A DNA stretch of 64,000 nucleotides from Nocardia brasiliensis NBRC 14402 (GCF_000308475.2 NZ_BAFT02000078.1:24686-88685), one strand, 5' to 3'. Shown: positions 43,331-52,900, numbered from the stretch's first letter. Numbers and translations: made by a program. The notes: generated by a model not told the origin, from the letters alone.

Positions 43331-43927
43331 TTACGGCGGAGGGAAATTCACGTCGACGCCGGCGAGCAGCACCTGCGCCGCCCGCAGCACATGCCGGGCA
43401 ACCACCGCGGGATCGGCGCTCCCCAGCGGTTCGCGCCGGTGCACCGAGCGCATCAGCCCGATGCCGAGTACCCAGGCGAGCACCAGATCGGCCAGCAACT
43501 CCGCGTCCGGGTCCTCGCTCAGCGAGGACAGCGCGCGCACATAGTCGTCGCCCAGTTCCCGCCGGATCGCCGAGGCCCCCTCGTCGTGGCCGCTCGAGCG
43601 CAAGGCGGCCTGCAGCCAGTTGCCGCGGGCCGGTTCGCCCTCGGACTGCAACGCCCGCGCGAGCACCCGGCCGAGCAGGGTTTCGGCCGGGCCTTGCTCG
43701 AGCACCCGCCGCTCGCGATCGGCGAGCGACGCCCGGAACAGCTCGTCCTTGTTGCCGAAGTACCGGAACAGCAACGCCTGATTCACCTCGGCGCGCGCCG
43801 CGATATCGCGCACCGTGGCACGCTCGTAGCCGCGCTCGGCGAACAGCTCCTGGGCCGCCGCCAGAATCGCGGCCCTGGTGCCCGCCGCGTCCTTCTTGCG
43901 GCCGGCCGGCTGCTGGTCATTGGTCAT
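43331..43927 (-). CDS. TetR family regulator of the P450-ferredoxin pair
   Basis: A 198-residue TetR protein: TRAAILAAAQELFAERGYERATVRDIAARAEVNQALLFRYFGNKDEL is a textbook helix-turn-helix at residues 14-60. GGAGG five bases before ATG 43927 fixes the start and excludes a long upstream extension. It lies directly upstream of the P450 gene on the same strand, with an operator in the gap; the ligand is probably a P450 substrate. Confidence 0.9.
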   Translation of the reverse strand: MTNDQQPAGRKKDAAGTRAAILAAAQELFAERGYERATVRDIAARAEVNQALLFRYFGNKDELFRASLADRERRVLEQGPAETLLGRVLARALQSEGEPARGNWLQAALRSSGHDEGASAIRRELGDDYVRALSSLSEDPDAELLADLVLAWVLGIGLMRSVHRREPLGSADPAVVARHVLRAAQVLLAGVDVNFPPP

Positions 43928-44181
43928 AGGTCCTCCGGTCGCCGATCTCGGAAGAGCAGCGTATTGCAGGGCCGCACGGACCGGCGGACGCCGAGGCCGA
44001 CCCGGATTGTGGTGCCCCTCTTTCTCAGGGCCACCGCACTGCCGCTGCGGCTCGTAGCCTGGAAGCCGGACGGTAACTGCGGTGCGGAGGCACGGCACGG
44101 CATGCGTGGGCGATTCGGCCCGCGGCCGGGCAGCAGCGGCCGGACAGCTCTGGATCGGGTCGCGGCACAGGGGGTTTCATC

Positions 44182-45150
44182 ATGATCATCCGGCGGTATA
44201 GCGAAACCATGCCGGTTTCAAAGTCTTTGATCTCCGCGGCCGGGGTGCTGGCCGCCTGCCTCGTGCTGACCGTGCTGGCCGTGCGGCCCGCCGCGGCGCA
44301 GGCGCGCCTGGTGGACGAGGTGCCCCTGGCCGACACCATCTCGCGCATCGACGTGTACTCACCCGCGATGGATCGCGTGGTGAGCAACCGCGTGATCCGG
44401 GCCGCCGGCGGGTCCGCACCGACGCTGTACCTGCTGACCGGCATCGGCGGCGGCGAGGACGGCATCTCCTGGTGGGACGACACCGATGTGCGGGAATTCT
44501 TCGCGGACAAGCACGTCAACGTGGTGATGCCGGTCGGCGGCAAGTTCAGCCTGTACACCGACTGGGTGGCCGACGATCCGGTGATCGGCCGCAACAAGTG
44601 GCAGACCTACCTCACCCAGGAACTGCCCGGCGTGCTCGACGCCCGGCTCGGCAGCACCGGGCGCAATGCGATCGCGGGAGTGTCGATGAGCGCGGGCTCG
44701 GCGGTGGATCTCGCGATCCAGTCCGGCCCCCTGTACAGCGCGGTCGCGGCATACAGCGGCTGCCCGTGGACCGCCGACGCGCTCGGCACCGCGATGATCA
44801 ACGCGCAGGTGGGACGGGGCGGCGCGAACACGGCAAATATGTGGGGCGCGCCCGGCGACGCGATCTGGCGGGTGCACGACGCTTTCGCCAACGCGGCCGC
44901 GCTCGCCGGTAAGACGATCTACCTGTCCGCCGCGACCGGCACGCCGGGCGCGATCGACGAGGGTGGGCTGCCGTTCCCGCCGGTCGAGGCGATCGCGAGC
45001 TCGTGCACGGCGGCCTTCGCGGCCCGGCTGACCCAGCTCGGACTGCCGGTGATCCACGTCAACCGGCCCGAGGGCGCGCACACCTGGGGACAGTTCGAGA
45101 CCGACCTGCACGACTCGTGGCCGCACCTGGCTCGGGCCATCGGGGCCTGA
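44182..45150 (+). CDS. Antigen-85-like secreted esterase/mycolyltransferase family protein
   Basis: A 322-residue secreted alpha/beta hydrolase of the antigen 85/esterase D family. A signal peptide (SKSLISAAGVLAACLVLTVL, then AAAQA) precedes the fold. The nucleophile Ser168 is in GVSMSAG, the family tract LTGIGGGEDGISWWDDTDV is present, and the His is in GAHTWGQFETDLHDSWPHL. In mycolic-acid bacteria these enzymes move mycolates onto trehalose and arabinogalactan; an esterase role is also possible. The gene stands alone. Confidence 0.85.
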   Translation: MIIRRYSETMPVSKSLISAAGVLAACLVLTVLAVRPAAAQARLVDEVPLADTISRIDVYSPAMDRVVSNRVIRAAGGSAPTLYLLTGIGGGEDGISWWDDTDVREFFADKHVNVVMPVGGKFSLYTDWVADDPVIGRNKWQTYLTQELPGVLDARLGSTGRNAIAGVSMSAGSAVDLAIQSGPLYSAVAAYSGCPWTADALGTAMINAQVGRGGANTANMWGAPGDAIWRVHDAFANAAALAGKTIYLSAATGTPGAIDEGGLPFPPVEAIASSCTAAFAARLTQLGLPVIHVNRPEGAHTWGQFETDLHDSWPHLARAIGA

Positions 45151-45204
45151 GCCTGACCACAACCGTCTCCGTCCGGAAGTAGCTCGGCGCTCGCCACTGC
45201 CGGG

Positions 45205-45711
45205 TCAGACCGCCAAGGGCAAACGGAGATCGGCGGATTCGAGGTCGAGCAGCGCGCGTTTCGCGGGCAACCCGCCTGCGTAACCGGTGAGCGCCCCGCC
45301 CGCGCCGAGCACACGATGGCACGGAATGAGCAGCAGCAGCGGGTTCCGGGCGAGCGCACCGCCGACCTTGCGGGCGTCGGCGGGACCACGTCCGAGCACG
45401 CGGGCCAGTGCGCCGTAGGTGGTGGTGTGGCCGTACGGCGTGCCGGTCTCGAGTGCGGCCAGCACGTCACGATCGAAGGCGCTCCAACCGGAACGGTCCA
45501 GGGGCACGGTGAATTCGCGGCGGGTACCCGCCAGGTAGGCGTCGATCTGGCGGACCGCGGCGAGCAGATACTCCAGGGCACAGGAGTTCTCGGCGGTCGG
45601 CGCGACGGCCGGTGCGTTCGTGAACTCGACGCGGGTGAGACCCGCGGGCCCCGCCGCCAGCCGCAGGTTTCCCAGGACCGAGGCGTGCACGATACGGGCG
45701 GCGGTATTCAT
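45205..45711 (-). CDS. ogt: O6-methylguanine-DNA alkyltransferase
   Basis: A 168-residue suicide repair protein that moves the alkyl group of O6-alkylguanine in DNA to its own Cys131 in IPCHRV. The DNA-binding helix and Asn-hinge region are in TPYGHTTTYGALARVLGRGP and ARNPLLLLIPCHRV. AGGAG precedes ATG 45711. It is the last gene of the ECF-sigma operon but has its own copy of the operon promoter motif 31-62 bp upstream, so it can be made in excess. Confidence 0.92.
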   Translation of the reverse strand: MNTAARIVHASVLGNLRLAAGPAGLTRVEFTNAPAVAPTAENSCALEYLLAAVRQIDAYLAGTRREFTVPLDRSGWSAFDRDVLAALETGTPYGHTTTYGALARVLGRGPADARKVGGALARNPLLLLIPCHRVLGAGGALTGYAGGLPAKRALLDLESADLRLPLAV

Positions 45712-45741
45712 ACTTGGCTCCTTTGTTCGATCTCGTCGCCA

Positions 45742-45773
45742 GGTAGACGCCCGCCCGGGCTGGAACGTGAGAT
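45742..45773 (-). promoter_or_regulatory. ECF-sigma promoter P1 before the alkyltransferase
   Basis: On the minus strand: ATCTCACGTT (45773-45764), 13 bp, GCGTCTACC (45750-45742). The same two blocks with the same spacing precede the ECF sigma gene at 47966-47935. A CGTC-type -10 is typical of ECF promoters. The upstream block starts at the stop of the Ada-like gene. Confidence 0.75.
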
Positions 45774-46036
45774 CACTCGGAGCCGTTCTGCTGTAATGCT
45801 TTCCATGCCGCGTACCGCGCGGGCAGATAGACCGCGCACGGGCGGTAACCCGCGCTGAGCGCGGTGGCCTCGTCGGCGAAGAACACCCGCTGCGCGCGGT
45901 AGGCGCCACGCGACAGCGCGCGCAGCGCGGACGGGCAGTCGAGTCGCCCGTAAAGCTTGCCGCGCCGATGGCCGCCGTACCGGCCCGGGGTCGGGCTCCG
46001 GTACGGGCGGCCCGCACCGTCCAGCAGCGTGTACAT
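45773..46036 (-). CDS. Stand-alone Ada metal-binding-domain-like protein
   Basis: An 87-residue protein matching the N-terminal zinc domain of Ada, the part that takes methyl groups from phosphotriesters and turns Ada into an activator: LYGRLDCPSALRALSRGAYR, then FFADEATALSAGYRPCAVYL. Of the four zinc cysteines of Ada, only two are seen here (DCPSA and RPCAV), with Tyr where a final Cys would be expected, so metal binding may be weak or shared. It starts seven bases after the 2OG oxygenase stop and has no helix-turn-helix of its own. Confidence 0.75.
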   Translation of the reverse strand: MYTLLDGAGRPYRSPTPGRYGGHRRGKLYGRLDCPSALRALSRGAYRAQRVFFADEATALSAGYRPCAVYLPARYAAWKALQQNGSE

Positions 46037-46043
46037 CCGAGCG

Positions 46044-46772
46044 CTATTGCGCGTCGTGCAGAACCAGGCCCAGCGTGTGCCGGAGCCCGCCGCGAATCCG
46101 GCTGACGCCGTGCCGGACCGGCGCACGGGACCAGCCGCGACTCGACGGCGTCGGGCGGTCGCGGGTGGTGAAGATCAGGCCGTGTCCCTGTTCGAGCACC
46201 GTGACGGTGGCCTTCGACTGGGCGCGTGGACGCTGCTCCACGAGCAGGAACTCCCCGCCGGTGTGGTCGACGCCCGGCCGGTCCAGGCCGAGCACGACCT
46301 GCAATGGGAAGACCAGGTCGCCGTAGAGGTCGCGATGCAGTGCATTCCAGTCACCCGCGGTGTAGCGCAACAGGATCGGCGTCGGCTTGGTCTGCCCCGC
46401 GGCATGACAGGCGGCCAGCCAGTCCGCGAAATCGTCGGGCCACGGCGCCGGATCACCGAGCCGTTCGGCCCAGGAACGCGCGACGGGCAACAGCTTTCGG
46501 TAGAACGCCGCGCGCAGCGCCATGATCGGTTCGGGTACCGGGTCGGCGAAATAGCGGTAGGTGCCCTGGCCGAAGCGGTAACGGGCCATATCGATGGTGG
46601 AGCGGAATCGCCCCGGGTCCTCCCACATGCCGGTGAATTCGGCGCATTCGGCCGGGGTCAGCAGTGGGCCGGTCTGGGCGCAGCCGTACGCATCCAACTC
46701 CTCGACGAGGGCGGGCCAGGGTTGCGCGGCCACGCGATCAGCCAGTGCAACAAAGGTTTTCGTGTCGTTCAT
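46044..46772 (-). CDS. 2OG-Fe(II) oxygenase, alkylation operon member
   Basis: A 242-residue iron/2-oxoglutarate dioxygenase. The HxD iron motif is in NALHRDLYGDLVFPLQVVLG, the double-stranded helix core follows with TGGEFLLVEQRPRAQS, and the distal His/Arg pair is in RHGVSRIRGGLRHTLGLVL. Placed among alkyltransferase genes it should, like AlkB, remove alkyl groups by oxidation, although the sequence is not that of classical AlkB. GGAGG precedes ATG 46772. Confidence 0.8.
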   Translation of the reverse strand: MNDTKTFVALADRVAAQPWPALVEELDAYGCAQTGPLLTPAECAEFTGMWEDPGRFRSTIDMARYRFGQGTYRYFADPVPEPIMALRAAFYRKLLPVARSWAERLGDPAPWPDDFADWLAACHAAGQTKPTPILLRYTAGDWNALHRDLYGDLVFPLQVVLGLDRPGVDHTGGEFLLVEQRPRAQSKATVTVLEQGHGLIFTTRDRPTPSSRGWSRAPVRHGVSRIRGGLRHTLGLVLHDAQ

Positions 46773-46833
46773 ACCGCCTCCAGAGTTCAGCGGATTGTCG
46801 GCGCGCGGCACTCGGCCTGCGCGGCACGGGGAT

Positions 46834-47454
46834 TCATGCGGCTTCGAGGGTGAGCAGCGTGGACTTGGCGGCGCTGCCGCCCACGTACTGGCCGATCGAG
46901 CCGTCGCTGCGGACCACCCGATGGCACGGGATCACCACGGGCAGCGGGTTGTGCGCGCAGGCCGAACCGACGGCGCGCACCGCGCGGGGATTGCCGACCG
47001 CGGCCGCGACCGCGGCATAGCTTTCCCGGCGGCCGTAGCCGATCGCGCTCAGCTGCTCGATCACCTGCCGCCGGAAACCGGCCGTCAACCGCAGATCCAG
47101 CGGCAGATCGAAATGTGTTCGCGCACCGGCGAAATACTCGTCGAGCTGGCGGACCGCGGTATCGAGGCGCGCGGGTGCCGCGAGCACCCTGGGGCTGACC
47201 CGCTCGGCGAGCGAGTGCAGCACCGCGTCGTGGTTCTCGTTGGGGTAGGCGACGCGCACCAACCCGTCGGGGGTGGCCGCGAGCAGCAGCGTGCCGACCG
47301 GGGTGTCCACGGTCCGGTAGGCGACATCGAGCAGGTCCGCGTCCTGCGCCTGTTCGGCCAGTCGGCGCCGCAGCACCGCCAGCAGCTCGGCGTCGCCGGA
47401 CGCGAGGCCGTCGAACAGGCCGTCCGGGTCGCCACGGTCGATGGTGGCCATCAT
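46834..47454 (-). CDS. O6-alkylguanine alkyltransferase with N-terminal extension
   Basis: A 206-residue alkyltransferase with the acceptor Cys177 in VIPCHRV and the hinge motif ACAHNPLPVV. Residues 1-40 (MATIDRGDPDGLFDGLASGD, ELLAVLRRRLAEQA) are an extra, acidic, helical segment before the usual YRTVDTPVGTLLLAA start. Its ATG overlaps the sigma factor stop by four bases, so both are made together; the extension could be a contact for the sigma factor, which is speculation. It is a paralogue of the alkyltransferase at 45205. Confidence 0.88.
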   Translation of the reverse strand: MMATIDRGDPDGLFDGLASGDAELLAVLRRRLAEQAQDADLLDVAYRTVDTPVGTLLLAATPDGLVRVAYPNENHDAVLHSLAERVSPRVLAAPARLDTAVRQLDEYFAGARTHFDLPLDLRLTAGFRRQVIEQLSAIGYGRRESYAAVAAAVGNPRAVRAVGSACAHNPLPVVIPCHRVVRSDGSIGQYVGGSAAKSTLLTLEAA

Positions 47455-47930
47455 GTCTCATCCTTCGGGTAGAGCTTGCGCAGCGTTTTGAGGCCGTCGG
47501 CGGCGGCGCGGCGGGCGGCGTCGGTGGAATTGCCGAGCAGCCGGGCGATCTCGGCGTGCGGCAGGCCTGCCAGGTAGTGGTAGGCGACCGCCTGACGTTG
47601 CTTGGGCGGCAACGCTTTCAAGGCGGCCCAGAGGTCGGGATCGTAGTCCGCCGGGTCGGGGCTCGCGGCGGGACGCTCGGGCAGCGTCTCGGCGGGGACG
47701 GGCGCGCGGGTCAGTGCGCGTCCGACATCGATCGCGCGCCGATGCGCGATGGTGACCAGCCAGGCCTCGATGTTCGCGTCGGCGTCCAGGTCGGGGTAGG
47801 CGCGCAGCGCGGAGAGAAACGTCTCCGACCACGCGTCGGCCGCGTCCGTCGGGCCGAGCACCGCCCGGCAGACGCGCAGCACCATCGGGCCGTACTCGGC
47901 CACCACTTCCTCGAACGGAGGCAATCTCAC
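47451..47930 (-). CDS. ECF-type RNA polymerase sigma factor
   Basis: A 159-residue sigma factor with only regions 2 and 4. Region 2 is VVAEYGPMVLRVCRAVLGPTDAADAWSETFLSALRAYPDLDADANIEAWLVTIAHRRAIDV; region 4 ends in LPPKQRQAVAYHYLAGLPHAEIARLLGNSTDAARRAAADGLKTL. It starts with GTG four bases after a CGTCTACC element, so its mRNA is probably leaderless. No anti-sigma gene is adjacent; the coupled alkyltransferase may play that part. It should direct transcription of its own operon. Confidence 0.88.
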   Translation of the reverse strand: MRLPPFEEVVAEYGPMVLRVCRAVLGPTDAADAWSETFLSALRAYPDLDADANIEAWLVTIAHRRAIDVGRALTRAPVPAETLPERPAASPDPADYDPDLWAALKALPPKQRQAVAYHYLAGLPHAEIARLLGNSTDAARRAAADGLKTLRKLYPKDET

Positions 47931-47934
47931 ACCG

Positions 47935-47966
47935 GGTAGACGCGCGGGCCGCCGGAAACGTGAGAT
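47935..47966 (-). promoter_or_regulatory. ECF-sigma promoter P2 before the sigma gene
   Basis: ATCTCACGTT (47966-47957), 13 bp, GCGTCTACC (47943-47935) on the minus strand, identical in both blocks and spacing to P1. It begins seven bases after the recD stop, so the operon is transcribed independently of recBCD. The GTG of the sigma gene lies four bases after the downstream block. Confidence 0.78.
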
Positions 47967-47973
47967 CCGCCGG

Positions 47974-49875
47974 TCACCGCCCGTCCGCCCCGGTGGGCCG
48001 GGACAACCCGCTGGCGCGCAGCACGCGCCGCGCGATACCGGCCCGGATCGACTCGTCGGTGCCGATGATGCGGACGTGGCGGCGGGCGCGGGTGATCGCG
48101 GTGTAGAGCAACTCCCTGGTCAGCAGGGTCGACTCCGGTTCGGGCAGCACCACCGAGACGGTGTCGTACTGGCTGCCCTGACTGCGGTGGATGGTCATGG
48201 CGAACACGGTGACCACGGCCGGGAACTGGGTGGGGTGCACCAGATACGGCTCGCTGCCGCGTTGCAACGCGGCGCGCAGCGACCCGTCGGGCATGCGCAC
48301 CACGACGCCGGTGTCGCCGTTGTATATGCGCGCCTCGTGATCGTTCGCGGTGACGAGCAGCGGCTGCCCCGGATACCAAGGCGCATAGTGGGATTCAGGC
48401 CCCGCTCCGCCGGCGGCCGCCCATTCGGCCGCCATCCGATCCCAGCGCTCGACGCCGAACGGGCCCTGCCGGTGCGCGCAGAGCAGCCGGTGCGATTCCA
48501 GCGCGGTCAACGCGCCCGCCGCGTCCCCGTCGAGCGCCGCGGCGGTCACCGCGCGCGCCGCGGTCACGACATCGGCACGCACGGCGGCCATTTCGTCGGG
48601 CGCGCTGAGCGACAGCTCGTCCCCACCCGCGCGCAGCAGCTCGAGCGCGGTGTCGGCGTCGCCCGCGCGGACCGCCACCGCGAGGTCCGCGATCCGGCCG
48701 CCGAAGCGGCGGCCCCGGGTCAGCCGGACGATGCCGCCGCGCAGCCGGGTGCGCTCCAGCGCGCTCAGGGCGGCCGGATGCTGTTCCGGCGCATCCGCGC
48801 CGAGGACCTGATCGAGCACCGGATTCGGGGTGCCCGCGACGGGACCCGCGACGAGGTCGGCGAGCACCGCGCCCGCGTCCACCGAGGCGAGCTGATCGGG
48901 GTCGCCGACGAGCACCAGCCTGGTGTCCGGGCGCAGCGCGGCGAACAGCCTGCTCATCATGGTCAGCGACACCATCGAGGTCTCGTCGACGACGATCACG
49001 TCGTAGGGCAGGCGGTTGAACTCGTGATACTTGAACCGGGTGGTGCGGCCACGCTGCCAGCCGAGCAGCCGGTGCAGCGTGGCGGCGGTCAGATCGGGCA
49101 GCCCGAGCGCCGCCGCCTGTTCGCGCACCGCCTCCTGCAGCCGGGCCGCGGCCTTGCCCGTCGGCGCGGCCAGCGCGATCCGCAGCGCGGGCAGTTTGGG
49201 ATTGGCTTTGCGGTGCGCATCGAGCAGGCCGATGATGCGCGCGATGGTGTGCGTCTTGCCGGTGCCCGGACCGCCCGCCACCACGGTGGTCCAGTGCGTC
49301 GCGGCGAGCGCGGCGGCCAGCCGCTGCCGGTCCGGCGTCCCGTCCATCGACGCGTCGAACAGCCGATCCAGTTCGCGCCGGACGATATTCGGATCCACCA
49401 CCGGATGGTCGCCGGAGCGCTCGGTGAGCACCCGGCGCACGGTCTGCTCCTGCTGGTAGTACCGATCGAGGTAGAGCAGCGGGCCGGAATCGTCGCGGCC
49501 CTGCGATTCGACCAGCCGTAACGGCCGCAACGGGCCAGCCGGGCCGCCGGTCACCAGCGGGCTCACCCGCAGCGCGGCCACGACCGCCTCGATATCGGGC
49601 CACGGCAGGGTCGCCGGGTCGATCCGCTCGCCGGTGTCCCAGGTCTCGTCGGCGTCGATGCCGATCTCGCGCATCCGGTACAGCTCGAGACAGACCGAGC
49701 CGGAACGCACCGCGCGCACGGCCAGGGCCGCCGCGAACAGCACCTCGCCGGTCTCCTCCCGCCCCAAACGGCCCAGCCGCACCGCGACGTGCACGTCGGC
49801 GGCCGAGAGCACGCCCGCCTCGTTGAAGGTGCGCAACAGCCCGGTTCCGCGCTGCGCCAACTGGATCGAGGTCAC
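47974..49875 (-). CDS. recD: Exodeoxyribonuclease V alpha subunit (RecD)
   Basis: A 633-residue SF1B helicase, the 5'-3' motor of RecBCD. Walker A is GGPGTGKTHTIARII, motif II VIVVDETSMVS, and the late motifs TVFAMTIHRSQGSQYDTVSV and ELLYTAITRARRHVRIIG are present. GTG 49875, with GGAGG five bases upstream, is chosen over an in-frame start nine codons earlier. It follows recB on the same strand. Its length is somewhat above the mycobacterial homologue. Confidence 0.93.
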   Translation of the reverse strand: MTSIQLAQRGTGLLRTFNEAGVLSAADVHVAVRLGRLGREETGEVLFAAALAVRAVRSGSVCLELYRMREIGIDADETWDTGERIDPATLPWPDIEAVVAALRVSPLVTGGPAGPLRPLRLVESQGRDDSGPLLYLDRYYQQEQTVRRVLTERSGDHPVVDPNIVRRELDRLFDASMDGTPDRQRLAAALAATHWTTVVAGGPGTGKTHTIARIIGLLDAHRKANPKLPALRIALAAPTGKAAARLQEAVREQAAALGLPDLTAATLHRLLGWQRGRTTRFKYHEFNRLPYDVIVVDETSMVSLTMMSRLFAALRPDTRLVLVGDPDQLASVDAGAVLADLVAGPVAGTPNPVLDQVLGADAPEQHPAALSALERTRLRGGIVRLTRGRRFGGRIADLAVAVRAGDADTALELLRAGGDELSLSAPDEMAAVRADVVTAARAVTAAALDGDAAGALTALESHRLLCAHRQGPFGVERWDRMAAEWAAAGGAGPESHYAPWYPGQPLLVTANDHEARIYNGDTGVVVRMPDGSLRAALQRGSEPYLVHPTQFPAVVTVFAMTIHRSQGSQYDTVSVVLPEPESTLLTRELLYTAITRARRHVRIIGTDESIRAGIARRVLRASGLSRPTGADGR

Positions 49876-49942
49876 CGCGGCCTCCGCTCGCCGGAAACGC
49901 ACCGCTGCCGCGCGGCCGCGGCCCTGGCGATGCTGTCTGCGC

Positions 49943-52900
49943 TCACTGCACGTCCCCGGCCAGCAGCGCGGACAACGCGACGATCAGCGGCGCGGGCGGA
50001 TCCCAGTCGAAGACGCCGTGACCCGGCGGGGTTTCGGCGCCGACCATGCCGCGGACGAACAGGTAGCGGGCGCCACCGAGGTGGCGGGCCGGGTCGTAGC
50101 CGGGCAACCGCCACCGCAGATAGCGGTGCAGGGCAACCGAATACAGCAGCGCCTGCAACGGGTAGTGCGAGCGGAGCATCTCGGCGGCCATCCGCTCGCG
50201 GGTGTAGTGCTCGACGGTGAGATCGCCGGTGCCCAGTCGGTTGGTCTTGTAGTCGACGATCACGTAGCGGGTGTCGGCGCCGGCGGCGACCCGCAGCACG
50301 GCATCGATGCTGCCGGTGAGATAGCCGCGCAGCGGAAGGTCGTCGAGCGTGGCCAAGTGGTCGGCGTACCCGAAGAGGTCATCGTCAGCGGGCAGATGCG
50401 CGCGCAGCAGATCGGCGATCCGGCGCAGCGTCGCCGAGGTGGCGCGCGGTGCGTCACCGCCGGCCAGCGGCAGCTCGAATTCCAGTTCGTTCAATCGGTC
50501 CCGGCTGGAGATATCGGCGAGCGCGCCGACATCCATCGGCGTGCGCAGCACGGCGAGCAGCGCCGCGGCGAGCAGGTCGGGGTCCACCTCGGCCATGAGT
50601 TCGCCGACCACGGCGCGGCACTGCCCGGTCACCTCGGCGGCCAGATCCGGTGCGTCCGTATCGATCAGCTCCAGTACGCCGTGCACCAGGGTGCCGAACT
50701 CCGCGCCGTAGGGCAGCGCGTTCATCAGCGAGGGCGCGCCCCCGAACACCTCCTCGAGCGCGGCGACGGGCGCTTCCTCCGGCTCGTCCCCGGGCTCCCG
50801 GCCGTCCTCGGGTTCGAGTTCCGGCGCGACCGTGGCGGGGCCGTGCGCGGCGGCGGTCAGCGCCGAATACGAAGTCCGGCGCCAGTTCTGGTCGAGGGTG
50901 CGCTCGAAGCGCGCGACGGCGAGTGCGCCGGTTTCCCGCTCGCTGCGCACCCGCTGGATCGTCACGTCCTCGGTGCCCGCCACCGCGGTCACCGAGATGG
51001 CCGCCCCCGCTCCCCCGGCCCAGGCCGAAAGCAGCCCTGGCGCAGCGGTATCCGCGGGGACGGACGCGCGGGGCGGCACGGTGTCGCCACCGTCGGGCCT
51101 GCCGAGCACCATCCGGTGCAGTGGCGAGGCAGCCGTGGTGATCGCGGGCGCCCACCAGGCGACGACCTGGCACATGGCGCGGGTCAGCGCGACGTAGAGC
51201 AGGCGCAGTTCCTCGCCCGCCTCCTCGGATTCGCTGCGCAGCTTGCGTTCCGCGTAGCCGGACGCGTCCGGGCCGCCGACGTCGAGCACCCGCGCACCGT
51301 TGTCGTCGTGGAAGAGCAGCGTCGCCGGATACGGGTTCTTCGCGTTGTCCCAGGCGAAAGGCAAGTAGACGATCGGGAATTCGAGGCCCTTGCTGGCGTG
51401 CACGGTGGCGATCTGCACGGCCGCGGCGTCGCGGTCGAGCCGGCGACTGCGGTCGGCGACCGTGCCCGAGGCGGGATCACGCACCCGATCGGCCAGCCAG
51501 CGGGTCAGCGCGGTGAGCCCGAGCGATTCGGTGAGCGCCACCTGATCGAGCAGCTGCGCGACGTGGCGCAGGTCGGTGAGCTGACGCTCGCCGTTCTCGA
51601 CCGCGAGCAGCCGGTGCGCCAGATCGGCCTCGGCCGAGATCTTCTCGAAGACTGCGGCGAAACCCGCGCGCGCGAACAACCGGGCCGCGTCGCGCAATTG
51701 CGCGCTCACCCGTCCGACCAGATCCGCGCCGCCGCTGTCGATCTCGGCGGCGGTGACCCCGAGCAACGGGGTGCAGGCGGCGAGGCGCACCCGGTCGGCG
51801 CGATGCGGCTGTTCGAGCGCGCGCAGCACCCAGAGCCAATCGGTGGCGCTGCCGGTCGCGAACACGCTGGTGCCACCGGCGAGCACCGAGGCCACGCCCA
51901 CCCGATCCAGTGCCGCTCGCACGACGTCGATCTGCGAGCGCGTCCGGACCAGCACGGCGATATCGCCGGGGCCGATCGGCCGATACTCCGGCGGCAGCGC
52001 GTCACCGTCTGCGCCAGTCGCGCCGTCTACCGAATTCCGCTGCGGCTCAGTACCGTTCGGCGAGTTACGGGGCCGGTGCGGGGCGGTGTCCAGGGTCGTC
52101 CCGGACTCGAGCAGCCGGACGATGTCAGCGGCCAGGTCGTCGGCGACCTTCGCGCGCATCCGGCCGACGGCCGGAAAACCGGACTTGTTCAGCGGACCCG
52201 CGCCGGTGCGGGTGAGACACCGCACGCGCAGCGGAGTGCGCAGTTCCTCGGGTCCGCTCAGCCGCGACCACGGGCGGGTGGCGGCGACCGGATAGACGCT
52301 GATCTCCTTGTGCCCCAACGCCGCACCGCCTTGCAGGTGGTCCAGCGCGGCGATCAGCCCCGCGTCGCTGCGCCAGTTGGTGGTGAGCTCCTTACGGGTG
52401 TCGGCGTGCGCGACCGCATCCAGGTAGCTGAGCACCTCCGCGCCGCGGAAGGCGTAGATCGCCTGCTTCGGATCGCCGACGAGCACCATCGTGGTGTGGC
52501 CGTGAAAGGCGCGGCGCAGGATGTCCCACTGCAATGGGTCGGTGTCCTGGAACTCGTCGACCAGCGCGACCCGATAGCGCGCGCGGATGCGCCGGCAGGC
52601 CCGGGGCCCGTGGTCGGGATCGGCGAGCACCTCGTGCAGCAGCACCAGCAGGTCGTCGAAGTCGCGCAGCCCCGCCAGCCGCTTGCGGCGTTCGGTTTCG
52701 GCCCGGACGGCGGTCGCGAACGCCACCCGCTCCCCCGCCGCGGAGTCCCCGGCGGGCACCAGCATGGCGTGCCGATCCTGCACCGCGGCCAGCGCCAGGG
52801 TGTGTGATTCCTTCACCGTGAACGGCGGTTCGGCACGGGCGTACCGATTCAGGTAGAGGTCGTCGGCGACCGTGCCGACCAGGTCGTCGACCGATTCCAC

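Noticed and set aside
49634..52807. A 1057-codon plus-strand frame opposite recB
   Set aside because: Antisense of recB, whose helicase and nuclease motifs are intact; composition (Gly/Gln/Arg/His-rich) is that of a shadow frame.
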